A program made the position numbers and the translations under genes. Positions 15,622 to 24,446 of a stretch of 35,285 nucleotides of DNA are shown piece after piece. This DNA comes from Verrucomicrobiota bacterium. GTDB taxonomy: Bacteria; Verrucomicrobiota; Verrucomicrobiia; Opitutales; UBA953. The notes below the pieces were generated by a model that was not told the DNA's origin, made no database searches, and saw only the letters and a list, made by a program, of their open reading frames with translations. Numbering within the stretch: the stretch's first letter is position 1; every line of letters begins with the position of its first letter. The stretch covers positions 1 through 35,285 of the forward strand of contig JAURJZ010000012.1 of assembly GCA_030831965.1 (NCBI GenBank), given 5' to 3'.

Positions 15622-17009
15622 TGTCCCGCCCCCTCCGCCGTTTCCTCCACGACGCCACCGTCGCCTCCGCGGACGCGCCCCAGCGCGACTTCCTCCGCAA
15701 GGCGCTGGGAGGCTACTACGCCAGCCGCGACACCCAGAAGGCCCGCTACCGGGACTGGGAGCACGCGCGCGACGCCGCCGCCCTGGCCAAGTGGGAGGCG
15801 GTGGGCGACCTCGGGCGGCACCTCGCCGACTTCACGGCGCGCTTCGAGAGCAACGGGGGCAAGGTGCACTGGGCCCGCGACGCCGCCGAGGCCCGGTCCA
15901 TCATCCTCGGCATCTGCCGCGAGGCCGGCGCCCGCGCCATCATCAAGTCGAAGTGCATGACGACGGAGGAGATCCACCTCAACGACGCGCTCGAGGCGGA
16001 GGGCTACGGGGTGGTGGAGAGCGACCTTGGCGAGTTCATCCAGCAGCTGCGCAAGGAGCCCCCCTTCCACTTCGTCTTCCCCTGCATGCACCTGCGGCGC
16101 GAGGTCATCAGCGACCTCTTCACCCGGCACCTCGGCAGCGCGGCCACCGACAGCCCCGAGGAGCTCACGATGATCGCGCGCCGGCACCTCCGCCAGCTCT
16201 ATGTCGACGCCGACGTCGGCATCTCCGGCGCCAACTTCCTGGTCGCCGAGACCGGCCAGGTGTCCATCACCGAGAACGAGGGCAACGCCCGCCTGACCTG
16301 CGCCCTGCCCCGCGTCCACATCGCGCTCGCGGGCATCGAGAAGGTCGTGGCCCGCCTCGACGACCTCTCCGTCCTGCTGCCGATGCTGGCCACCGCCGGC
16401 GCCGGCCAGCCGATGACCTGCTACAACACCCTCTACGCCGGCCCGCGCGCGCCGGGCGAGGCCGACGGACCCGAGGCCTTCCACGTCGTCCTGCTCGACA
16501 ACCGCCGGACCGCCCTGCTCGCCGACCCCGAGCAGAGGGATTCCCTGCACTGCATCCGCTGCGGGGCCTGCCTCAATGTCTGCCCGATCTTCAAGAACAT
16601 CGGCGGGCTCGCCTACGGCACCACCTACCAGGGGCCCATCGGCTCGGTCCTCACGCCCCATCTCCGCGGCCTGAAGAACTGGAACCACCTCTCGGGCGCC
16701 TCGTCCCTCTGCGGCGCCTGCACCGAGGCCTGCCCGGTGCGCATCGACCTCCACCACCACCTGCTGCGCAACCGCCGCAACGCCGTCCGGGCCCACGGCG
16801 GGGCCGTCGACCGCGTCTTCCACCGGCTGCTCGGCTGGGTCTTCGCCCATCCCCGCGTCTTCGCGCTGGGGGGGTCCCTTTTCCGCCGGACGCTCCCCTT
16901 GCTGCGCCGGCTCCCCCTGCCCTACCTCAGGCCCTGGCTGCGGAGCCGCGACCTGCCCGCCCCGCCCGCGAGATCGTTCCGGGAGCAATGGAAGGACGTT
17001 CAGCCATGA
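15621..17009 (+). CDS. lutB: L-lactate oxidation iron-sulfur subunit LutB
   Basis: The 462-residue protein has an N-terminal LUD domain (about 65-300), with IIKSKCMTTEEIHLNDALE and GISGANFLVAETGQVSITENEGN. A ferredoxin-like domain follows, with C311-x2-C-x2-C-x3-C (CIRCGACLNVCP) and C364-x2-C-x3-C (CGACTEACP) for 4Fe-4S clusters. The C-terminal part continues with a helical segment. It is the electron-transfer core of the LutABC L-lactate dehydrogenase; the electron acceptor is not encoded nearby. It follows lutA with a one-base overlap and overlaps lutC by four bases. Confidence 0.95.
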   Translation: MSRPLRRFLHDATVASADAPQRDFLRKALGGYYASRDTQKARYRDWEHARDAAALAKWEAVGDLGRHLADFTARFESNGGKVHWARDAAEARSIILGICREAGARAIIKSKCMTTEEIHLNDALEAEGYGVVESDLGEFIQQLRKEPPFHFVFPCMHLRREVISDLFTRHLGSAATDSPEELTMIARRHLRQLYVDADVGISGANFLVAETGQVSITENEGNARLTCALPRVHIALAGIEKVVARLDDLSVLLPMLATAGAGQPMTCYNTLYAGPRAPGEADGPEAFHVVLLDNRRTALLADPEQRDSLHCIRCGACLNVCPIFKNIGGLAYGTTYQGPIGSVLTPHLRGLKNWNHLSGASSLCGACTEACPVRIDLHHHLLRNRRNAVRAHGGAVDRVFHRLLGWVFAHPRVFALGGSLFRRTLPLLRRLPLPYLRPWLRSRDLPAPPARSFREQWKDVQP

Positions 17010-17686
17010 GCGACGCGCGCGACGACATCATGGCCCGGATCCGCGAGGCGCTCCGCACCCCGGCCCCGCGTCCCCACCTCCGGTCCGAGTCGGCCGCGGG
17101 GCGGCCCTCCGCCCTGGCCCGCCCTTGGCTGCCGGATCCCGGCGAGACCTTGGAATCCCGGCTGGCCCTGCTCGCGCAGAACCTCGCCAAGCTCAAGGCC
17201 CAGCTGGTGCGCGCGCCCGACATGGCCGCCGCCCGCTCGGCCCTGGCCGCGCTCGCCGCCGAGCGCGGCTGGCGCAGCGTCGCCACCCACGCCCACCCCG
17301 ACACCCGGGAGCTGGCCGCCGCCCTGCCCTGCCCCAGCTGGGAGGTCGACGCCGCCTTCGACAAGCAGCGCCTGGAGGCCTCCGACGCGGGGCTCACCTC
17401 CTGCCTGGCCATCGTGGCCCAGACCGGCTCCATCCTCGTCACCTCCGCCGGGGATGGCGGGCGTTCCCTGTCCATCCTCCCCCACGTGCACGTGGTGGTC
17501 GCCCGCGTCGACCAGGTCACCGGCGACCTCGCCGACGCCTTCGAGTTGGTCCGGAGCCGCCATGGCGGCCGCCTGCCCAGCATGCTTTCCTTCATCACCG
17601 GGCCGAGCCGCACGGGGGACATCGAGCGCATCCTGGTTCTCGGCGCCCACGGTCCGCGCGAGCTGGTCCTGATCCTCGTCGGCTGA
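17006..17686 (+). CDS. lutC: L-lactate oxidation subunit LutC (LUD domain)
   Basis: The product is a LUD-domain protein of 226 residues, the third member of the lactate-oxidation complex. The diagnostic region is ASDAGLTSCLAIVAQTGSILVTSAG (about 130-154), followed by LSILPHVHVVVARVDQV and the end motif FITGPSRTGDIERILVLGAHGP. The N-terminus (about 1-45) is variable and Arg/Pro-rich. It is the last gene of the sugar operon. Its stop lies four bases before that of the convergent YHYH gene, with no terminator between. Confidence 0.93.
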   Translation: MSDARDDIMARIREALRTPAPRPHLRSESAAGRPSALARPWLPDPGETLESRLALLAQNLAKLKAQLVRAPDMAAARSALAALAAERGWRSVATHAHPDTRELAAALPCPSWEVDAAFDKQRLEASDAGLTSCLAIVAQTGSILVTSAGDGGRSLSILPHVHVVVARVDQVTGDLADAFELVRSRHGGRLPSMLSFITGPSRTGDIERILVLGAHGPRELVLILVG

Positions 17687-17690
17687 GGGC

Positions 17691-18533
17691 TCAGCGCGGC
17701 TCGGGACGAGGGCCCCCGGGACGCCGTCCACCTCCCGGCGGGCCGCCTTGCTTGCGGAAGCTGGGGTCGGGCGTGCCGCGGAAGAGGCGGGGGATGTAGG
17801 GGAAGGTGTCGGTGATATGGTAGGCGTAGGTCCCGTTCGGATGCTCCGGCGTGACCTCGAACCGGCCGTTCGCCTCGTCGAGGTCACCCCCGGGCGCCCA
17901 TTCCCAGTCCGCGGTGTAGGTCCCATCGGGCTTGCCGCCGGGCCCGTCCGGGCGAACCGCGGTCTTGAGGCGGTAGCCGGAGCGGAGGGCGACGACGGGG
18001 CTGCGCGGGTCCTTGGGGTCGCGGTGGCCGTTGGCGCTGTAGACAGGGAAGCCGTCGGCGGCGTAGCCGAGGAGGAGAAGGCGCCCCTTGTCGCCCCCGA
18101 GCGCGTCAACCAGGCCCTTGGGGGTGGCGTGGTAATGGTACGCGCCCGTGGGCTGGACGTGGGCGTGGCTGTCGTCGACTCCCATGCGGCCGGGCTGGGC
18201 CATCAGGTCGAGGTTCCACCCGTTGGAGCGGTCGTTGTTCCAATGCTCGGCGGTGTTGGGGTCGAACGGCACGCCGTTCAGCGCCACCCCCCAGGTCGTC
18301 GGCCCCGAGGGCCGGGTGAACTGCGCGCCGGGCTTGGGATTGGCGGGCATGCGGAAGACATGCCTCTGGGCGCCGATGGCATGGGGGTTGCCCCGCGCGG
18401 GGAAGGTGCCCGTGGGGTGGTTGGCCAGGCCGTTGGACTCGATGGTCCGGACATCGCCCTGGACCTTGATCGTGACCCGGGGCGCCTCGAGCGGGGCTGA
18501 GGTGGCGGCCAGGGCGGCGAGAAGGGGAAGCAT
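17691..18533 (-). CDS. YHYH domain protein, secreted
   Basis: The 280-residue protein has a short signal peptide (MLPLLAALAATSAPLEA). The body holds the YHYH signature twice over: GAYHYHATPKGL (about 130) followed by LLLGYAADGFPVYS, and GTYAYHITDTFPYIPRLFRG near the end. Several Asp/His pairs (DDSHAHV) suggest metal binding. YHYH proteins occur across bacteria; their function is not established. The tail (last 25 residues) is rich in Pro, Gly and Arg. It lies downstream of speA on the same strand, 37 bases away, and converges with lutC. Confidence 0.82.
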   Translation of the reverse strand: MLPLLAALAATSAPLEAPRVTIKVQGDVRTIESNGLANHPTGTFPARGNPHAIGAQRHVFRMPANPKPGAQFTRPSGPTTWGVALNGVPFDPNTAEHWNNDRSNGWNLDLMAQPGRMGVDDSHAHVQPTGAYHYHATPKGLVDALGGDKGRLLLLGYAADGFPVYSANGHRDPKDPRSPVVALRSGYRLKTAVRPDGPGGKPDGTYTADWEWAPGGDLDEANGRFEVTPEHPNGTYAYHITDTFPYIPRLFRGTPDPSFRKQGGPPGGGRRPGGPRPEPR

Positions 18534-18570
18534 GCAAGTCCCAACCCCGGGCGCCCGCGGGAGTTTCGCC

Positions 18571-20526
<1,956 letters not shown>

Positions 20527-20593
20527 GTTGGTGGAGGTGAACCCTTTGCCACCGGACGCGGCAACGCAAGAGGGGAAGTGCGGCGGTTCGGGC

Positions 20594-20621
20594 TTCCCAG
20601 CCGCCCCGGGGTGGGTTCGAT
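20594..20621 (+). promoter_or_regulatory. Candidate promoter of the SMUG1-type gene
   Basis: TTCCCA (20594-20599) and TTCGAT (20616-20621) are 16 bases apart. The -10 box ends 6 bases before the ATG at 20628, which puts the transcription start on the start codon. Confidence 0.45.
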
Positions 20622-20627
20622 GGGGTC

Positions 20628-21362
20628 ATGCCCTCCCCCTTCGCCCTCGCCGAGGAAGCCACGCTGGCGGCCCGCGAGGCGTTGCGCCCGCTCCGCTTCG
20701 CCTCCCCGGCCGACCATGTCTACCAGCCCCTCGACTACGCATGGGAGCCCCACCGCGCCTACCTGGAGCGCCATGCGGCCGCGGGACCCCGCGACATCCT
20801 CCTGCTGGGCATGAATCCGGGCCCATTCGGGATGGCGCAGACCGGGGTGCCGTTCGGCGAGGTGGCCGCGGTCCGCGACTGGCTGGGCGTCGCGGGCAGG
20901 GTTCGCGTCCCGGCGGGCACGCACCCCGCCAAGCCCATCCTCGGATTCGACTGTCCCCGCTCGGAGGTGAGCGGCCGGCGGCTCTGGGGATTTTTCCGCG
21001 ACCGTTTCGGCAAGCCCGAGGCCTTCTTCAGCCGGCGCACCGTGGTCAACTATTGCCCCCTGATGTTCATCGAGGCCACGCGCACCGGGCGCAACGTCAC
21101 CCCGGACGCGCTCCCGGCCGCGACGCTCCGCCCCCTGACCGAGACCTGCGACCGGCTGCTGAGGGACCTGGTTCGCATCCTCGGCGTCCGCCAGGTGATC
21201 GGGGTGGGCGGGTTCGCCGAGGCCCAGGCCCGGCGCGCCCTGGAGGGCCGGGATGTCCGTTTCGGCAGGGTGCTTCACCCAAGCCCCGCCAGCCCCGCCG
21301 CCAACCGCGGCTGGGAGGTGGCCGCCGAGCGCGAGCTGGGCGAGCTCGGCGCGCTGGACTGA
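20628..21362 (+). CDS. SMUG1-type uracil-DNA glycosylase
   Basis: The product is a base-excision repair enzyme of 244 residues that removes uracil and some oxidised pyrimidines from DNA. The first active-site motif, GMNPGPFGMAQTGVPFG (about 61-77), is identical in form to animal SMUG1. The second, HPSPASPAANRGW near the C-terminus, carries the catalytic His. VVNYCPLMFIEATRTGRN lies between. SMUG1 is mainly known from animals, with scattered bacterial copies. The ATG is the first codon after the candidate promoter. No other repair gene is adjacent; mutS lies about 5 kb away on the other strand. Confidence 0.92.
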   Translation: MPSPFALAEEATLAAREALRPLRFASPADHVYQPLDYAWEPHRAYLERHAAAGPRDILLLGMNPGPFGMAQTGVPFGEVAAVRDWLGVAGRVRVPAGTHPAKPILGFDCPRSEVSGRRLWGFFRDRFGKPEAFFSRRTVVNYCPLMFIEATRTGRNVTPDALPAATLRPLTETCDRLLRDLVRILGVRQVIGVGGFAEAQARRALEGRDVRFGRVLHPSPASPAANRGWEVAAERELGELGALD

Positions 21363-21410
21363 GCCACGCGGCCGTCGCCCCGCCGTCACGCAATCCTAAC
21401 CGACCGCGAT

Positions 21411-21438
21411 TTGACAGGGTTCGGCCGGGACCGATGAT
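21411..21438 (+). promoter_or_regulatory. Candidate promoter of the 78-residue ORF
   Basis: A perfect TTGACA (21411-21416) is followed after 16 bases by GATGAT (21433-21438). The ATG at 21446 begins 7 bases later. An in-frame ATG at 21434 lies inside the -10 box and so could not be used from this promoter. Confidence 0.55.
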
Positions 21439-21445
21439 CCGGAGC

Positions 21446-21682
21446 ATGGAGAACGTCCCACCTCGCGATGGCTCCCTCCCCCGCTTCCCCCGGGTAGCGG
21501 ATTCCTCCCTGGCCGCCCAGGAGCGGCTCGACTCCGCGGTTCTCCAGAGCAGGCAGGGAGGCGCGATGGGGTTCGAGGCCCTCTGCCGCCACGTGGTCGG
21601 TGACCGCACCTACTCGGACTCGACCCGGGCGGTGTTCGCCGAGCTTCTCGAGCAGGTGCGCTCGACCCTCGGCCGGGGCTGA
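21446..21682 (+). CDS. Small protein of unknown function (78 residues)
   Basis: I do not recognise the product. It starts MENVPPRDGSLPRFPRVADSS and continues with a charged, helix-prone half (about 22-78) ending AVFAELLEQVRSTLGRG. There is no signal peptide, membrane segment or Cys pair. Support for a real gene comes from the strong TTGACA promoter, the start codon exactly where the other promoters in this window place it, and a stop one base before the convergent flavin reductase stop. An in-frame ATG at 21434 would add four residues but lies within the -10 box. Confidence 0.6.
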   Translation: MENVPPRDGSLPRFPRVADSSLAAQERLDSAVLQSRQGGAMGFEALCRHVVGDRTYSDSTRAVFAELLEQVRSTLGRG

Positions 21683-21683
21683 C

Positions 21684-22175
21684 TCAGACCAGGATCAGCT
21701 TGCGCTCCTTCAGCTGGCTGAAGGTCAGGCTCTCCGCCTCGCGGAGATTCTCGTAGGCGTCGACATTCGCCAGCCAGGCCCAGTGGTCGCCCGCGTCGAT
21801 GCGCTCGAGGAAGCGGAGGTGGAGCACGGCGAGGACGCCGCGGAGCCGGAAGAGCCCGCCGGCGACATGCTCGACGTCGGACCCCAGGGCGGTGATCTTG
21901 TCCACGGTGAAGCCGGTCTTCTTGCCCAGGAGCTTGACGTGCTCCCACTGGTCGGCCGCCATGTACTGGAGGATGCCGACCGGGTTCCGCTCGAGGTTTT
22001 CCAGCGTCTTGGTGCCCTTGTAGACGCCGATGATGAAGCGCTTCGGCTTCATCGACACCGGGGTGACGTAGGTGCAGAGGTTCAGGTTGCCCCTTGCGCC
22101 GTCGGACGACGCCAGGGTGTAGACCTGCGCGTCGACGCGGTTCCATGGCTTCACGCGGATTCCGGTGGTGGGCAT
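21684..22175 (-). CDS. Flavin reductase-like, FMN-binding split-barrel protein
   Basis: The product, MPTTGIRVKPWNRVDAQVYTLAS..., has 163 residues and fits the flavin-reductase-like FMN-binding family (DIM6/NTAB type). It has NLNLCTYVTPVSMKPKRFIIGVYKGTKTLENL in the flavin-binding half and the fold-closing HWAWLANVD near the end. Such proteins bind FMN and use NAD(P)H or act with an oxygenase; the substrate is unknown. The ATG at 22175 is preferred over the longer frame because it is 6 bases after a candidate -10 box. It diverges from the CDGSH gene. Confidence 0.75.
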   Translation of the reverse strand: MPTTGIRVKPWNRVDAQVYTLASSDGARGNLNLCTYVTPVSMKPKRFIIGVYKGTKTLENLERNPVGILQYMAADQWEHVKLLGKKTGFTVDKITALGSDVEHVAGGLFRLRGVLAVLHLRFLERIDAGDHWAWLANVDAYENLREAESLTFSQLKERKLILV

Positions 22176-22181
22176 GCCCAG

Positions 22182-22209
22182 ATTCTTGGCAACTGCCGGC
22201 GCAAGGCAA
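22182..22209 (-). promoter_or_regulatory. Candidate promoter of the flavin reductase-like gene
   Basis: On the minus strand TTGCCT (22209-22204) and AAGAAT (22187-22182) are 16 bases apart. The ATG at 22175 begins after 6 bases. Confidence 0.55.
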
Positions 22210-22251
22210 GCGGAGGCGACGCTTTGTCGGAGTCGGCGCATCAAAGGTGAT

Positions 22252-22279
22252 TTGCGCGCGCGGCGTTTTCGGCTATGGA
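22252..22279 (+). promoter_or_regulatory. Candidate promoter of the CDGSH/MenH-like pair
   Basis: TTGCGC (22252-22257) and TATGGA (22274-22279) are 16 bases apart. The ATG at 22286 begins after 6 bases, the same layout as the divergent promoter on the other strand. Confidence 0.55.
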
Positions 22280-22285
22280 TGGGTC

Positions 22286-22543
22286 ATGAGCCAGAAGCCG
22301 CCGAGGAGCAAGCCCTACCCCGTCCAGGTGCAGGCCGGCAACATCTACTACTGGTGCGCCTGCGGCGGGAGCCGCAACCTGCCCTTCTGCGACGGCTCCC
22401 ATCACGGCACCGGCAAATCGCCGCTGCCGCACAAGGCGGTGGCCGACGGCATCGTCCATTTCTGCGGCTGCCGGAAAACCCGGAAACCTCCCTGCTGCGA
22501 CGGCTCCCACGATCGTTGCAAGGAGAGTCCCGGGGCCAGCTGA
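22286..22543 (+). CDS. Dual CDGSH iron-sulfur protein
   Basis: This 85-residue soluble protein has two complete CDGSH motifs. The first is C24-A-C26 to C35-D-G-S-H39 (CACGGSRNLPFCDGSH). The second is C60-G-C62 to C71-D-G-S-H75 (CGCRKTRKPPCCDGSH). Each binds a redox-active, labile 2Fe-2S cluster with three Cys and one His. The tandem form resembles the mitochondrial Miner2 type and bacterial relatives. Roles in iron or redox handling are suspected but not proven. There is no membrane anchor, unlike mitoNEET. It sits 9 bases upstream of the MenH-like hydrolase and diverges from a flavin protein. Confidence 0.93.
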   Translation: MSQKPPRSKPYPVQVQAGNIYYWCACGGSRNLPFCDGSHHGTGKSPLPHKAVADGIVHFCGCRKTRKPPCCDGSHDRCKESPGAS

Positions 22544-22552
22544 TTCCGCCCG

Positions 22553-23299
22553 ATGGGGCCCACCCTTCTCCTCCACGGCTTCCTCGGGTCTCGCGACGAC
22601 TTCGCCGACCTGTCCGCCCTCCTCCCCTCATCCGCACCCGTCACAGCCCCGGATTGGGCCGGACATGGCGCCAAGGGCGGCCTGCGCGAGCCGGCGGCCT
22701 ACGCCCTGGAGGCGCAGGTTGCGGCGGTCGGGGATTGGATCGGGTCGCAGACCGGGCCGGCGACGCTGCTGGGTTACTCGATGGGCGGACGCCTGCTCCA
22801 GCACGCCCTGCGGGACCGGGAGCGACTCCCCGCGGGCTGGAGGGTGGTCCTGGTGAGCACCTCGCCCGGCATCTCCGACCCCGGCGAGGCGGACAACCGC
22901 CGTCGCGGCGACGCCGCCGCGGCGCGCCTGCTCCGGGAGGGCGGGATGGAGCCCTTCCTCCGATACTGGCACAACCAAACCTTCTTCCGGCCCTTGCTCG
23001 GGCTCCCTCCCGACCGGCTCGGCCCCATCCTTCGCCGACGCCGCACTGCCGATCCCGAGGGGCTCGCCCTCAGCCTCGAGCATGTCGGCCCGGGCTCGGT
23101 TCCGGGCACGGAGGATGTGCTCCGGCGGCTGGCCTGCCGGGTCGACATTGTCGCCGGCGAGGCCGATCCCCGCTATGTCGCGCTGGGGCGGCGGATGGCC
23201 GAGCTCATCCCGGGCTCGCGCCTCCATGTCATCCCCGGGGCGGGTCACGCCCTTCACCTCGAGCAGCCGGAGGCGTTGGCCCGGGTGCTGGCGAACTAG
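22553..23299 (+). CDS. Alpha/beta hydrolase, MenH-like
   Basis: The product of 248 residues has the alpha/beta hydrolase layout: oxyanion-hole HGFLGS at 8-13, nucleophile elbow GYSMGGR (S76), a lid with FLRYWHNQTFFRPL, Asp in AGEADPRYV and His in GAGHALHLE. GYSMGGR together with a W-x-N-Q-x-F-F element is characteristic of MenH, which makes SHCHC in menaquinone synthesis. The rest of the men pathway is not nearby, so the call is by motif only. Other small-molecule hydrolases are possible. It ends in a CTAG shared with hisC. Confidence 0.75.
   Translation: MGPTLLLHGFLGSRDDFADLSALLPSSAPVTAPDWAGHGAKGGLREPAAYALEAQVAAVGDWIGSQTGPATLLGYSMGGRLLQHALRDRERLPAGWRVVLVSTSPGISDPGEADNRRRGDAAAARLLREGGMEPFLRYWHNQTFFRPLLGLPPDRLGPILRRRRTADPEGLALSLEHVGPGSVPGTEDVLRRLACRVDIVAGEADPRYVALGRRMAELIPGSRLHVIPGAGHALHLEQPEALARVLAN
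23296..23299. other. Shared palindromic CTAG: overlapping stop codons of two convergent genes
   Basis: CTAG ends the MenH-like gene on the plus strand and hisC on the minus strand, each with TAG. This is the second case in the window, after 8214-8217. Confidence 0.95.
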
Positions 23300-24384
23300 G
23301 CGGCCAGCGCCGCCAGCAGCCTGCGGTTCTGGGCCTCGGTGCCGACGGTGATCCTCAGCCAATCCCTCATCCCGTAGCCGCGGAGAGGGCGAACGATGAT
23401 GCCCGCGCGCAGGAGGCGGTCGAAGGTGGCGGCGGCATCGGGCAGGCGAACGGCCAGGAAGTTGGCCTGACCCGGGATGTGCTCGAGGCCCAGGAGCCGG
23501 AACCCCTCGGCGAGCTGGGCGAGGCCCGCGGCGTTGGCGGCGCGGGCGCGCCGGAGGAAATCCCCGTCGTCAAGCGCCGCCTCCGCCGCGGCCAGCCCGG
23601 GGAGGCTGACGTTGAAGGGCTGCCGCACGCGGTTGAGGAGGCCGCAGACCTCCTCGGATCCGACGAGATACCCCACCCTGAGCCCGGCCAGCCCGTAGAT
23701 CTTCGAGAAGGTCCGCGTCACCACGACCTTGCGTCCCGAGGCGATCAGGGGTCGGAGGTCGGCGCTGGCGTCGAGGTATTCCGCATAGGCCTCGTCGAGG
23801 CAGAAGATGACGTGCTCGGGCAGCGAGCCGGCCAGCTCGAGGATCCGGGCCGGCTCATCCGTGCCCCCCGTCGGGTTGTTCGGGCTCGCGAGGAACAGCA
23901 GCCGCGTGCGCTCGGTCACGGCCGCCCGCATCGCCGCGAGGTCGTGCCGGTAGCCGGGCATGGGCACCTCGACCGGCGTCGCCCCGCAGAGGAGCGTCGC
24001 CAGCCGGTAGACCACGAAGGCCTGGGAGCCGAACACCGCCTCGTCGCCGGGACGGAGAAAGGCCTGGGCGAGCAGGATCATCACCTCGTTGGAGCCGTTG
24101 CCGACGACGAAGTTGGCCGGCGAAAGCCCCCAGGCGCGGGCGAGGCGCTCCCGGAGGAAGGTGCACCCGGAATCGGGGTAGAGATGGCAGCTGGCGAGCG
24201 CGCGCGACGCGGCGGCCAGCCCGAGCGGCGAGGGCCCGAGGGGGTTCTCGTTCGAGGCGAGCTTGATCACGGTGGTCGGGTCGAGGCCGAACTCGCGCGC
24301 GACAACCTCGATGGGGCGCCCGGCCTCGTAGACGGGCTGGGTCAGCACGGGTCGGTTGGCGAGGTCGGTGTAGCTGCAGGCCAT
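23296..24384 (-). CDS. hisC: Histidinol-phosphate aminotransferase HisC
   Basis: This PLP aminotransferase (fold I) of 362 residues converts imidazole-acetol phosphate to histidinol phosphate; relatives act on aromatic amino acids. Motifs are KLASNENPLGPSP (41-53), GNGSNEVMILL, ASPNNPTGG, CLDEAYAEY with the PLP Asp, and the Schiff-base lysine K228 in RTFSKIYGLAGLRVGY. The C-terminus has the usual RITVGT. No other his gene is adjacent, so an aromatic aminotransferase role cannot be excluded. The ATG at 24384 lies 7 bases after a candidate -10 box. Confidence 0.9.
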   Translation of the reverse strand: MACSYTDLANRPVLTQPVYEAGRPIEVVAREFGLDPTTVIKLASNENPLGPSPLGLAAASRALASCHLYPDSGCTFLRERLARAWGLSPANFVVGNGSNEVMILLAQAFLRPGDEAVFGSQAFVVYRLATLLCGATPVEVPMPGYRHDLAAMRAAVTERTRLLFLASPNNPTGGTDEPARILELAGSLPEHVIFCLDEAYAEYLDASADLRPLIASGRKVVVTRTFSKIYGLAGLRVGYLVGSEEVCGLLNRVRQPFNVSLPGLAAAEAALDDGDFLRRARAANAAGLAQLAEGFRLLGLEHIPGQANFLAVRLPDAAATFDRLLRAGIIVRPLRGYGMRDWLRITVGTEAQNRRLLAALAA

Positions 24385-24391
24385 GCCCGCA

Positions 24392-24419
24392 AGTTGCCCG
24401 GGTGAGGGCTTGCTGGCAA
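24392..24419 (-). promoter_or_regulatory. Candidate promoter of hisC
   Basis: On the minus strand TTGCCA (24419-24414) and GCAACT (24397-24392) are 16 bases apart. The ATG at 24384 begins after 7 bases. The -35 box overlaps that of the divergent RmlD-like gene within TTGCTGGCAA (24410-24419). The -10 box is weak. Confidence 0.45.
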
Positions 24420-24438
24420 ACGCGAACCCGTCATCATT
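24410..24438 (+). promoter_or_regulatory. Candidate promoter of the RmlD-like gene
   Basis: TTGCTG (24410-24415) and ATCATT (24433-24438) are 17 bases apart. The ATG at 24447 begins after 8 bases. Confidence 0.5.
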
Positions 24439-24446
24439 GCACGCCC

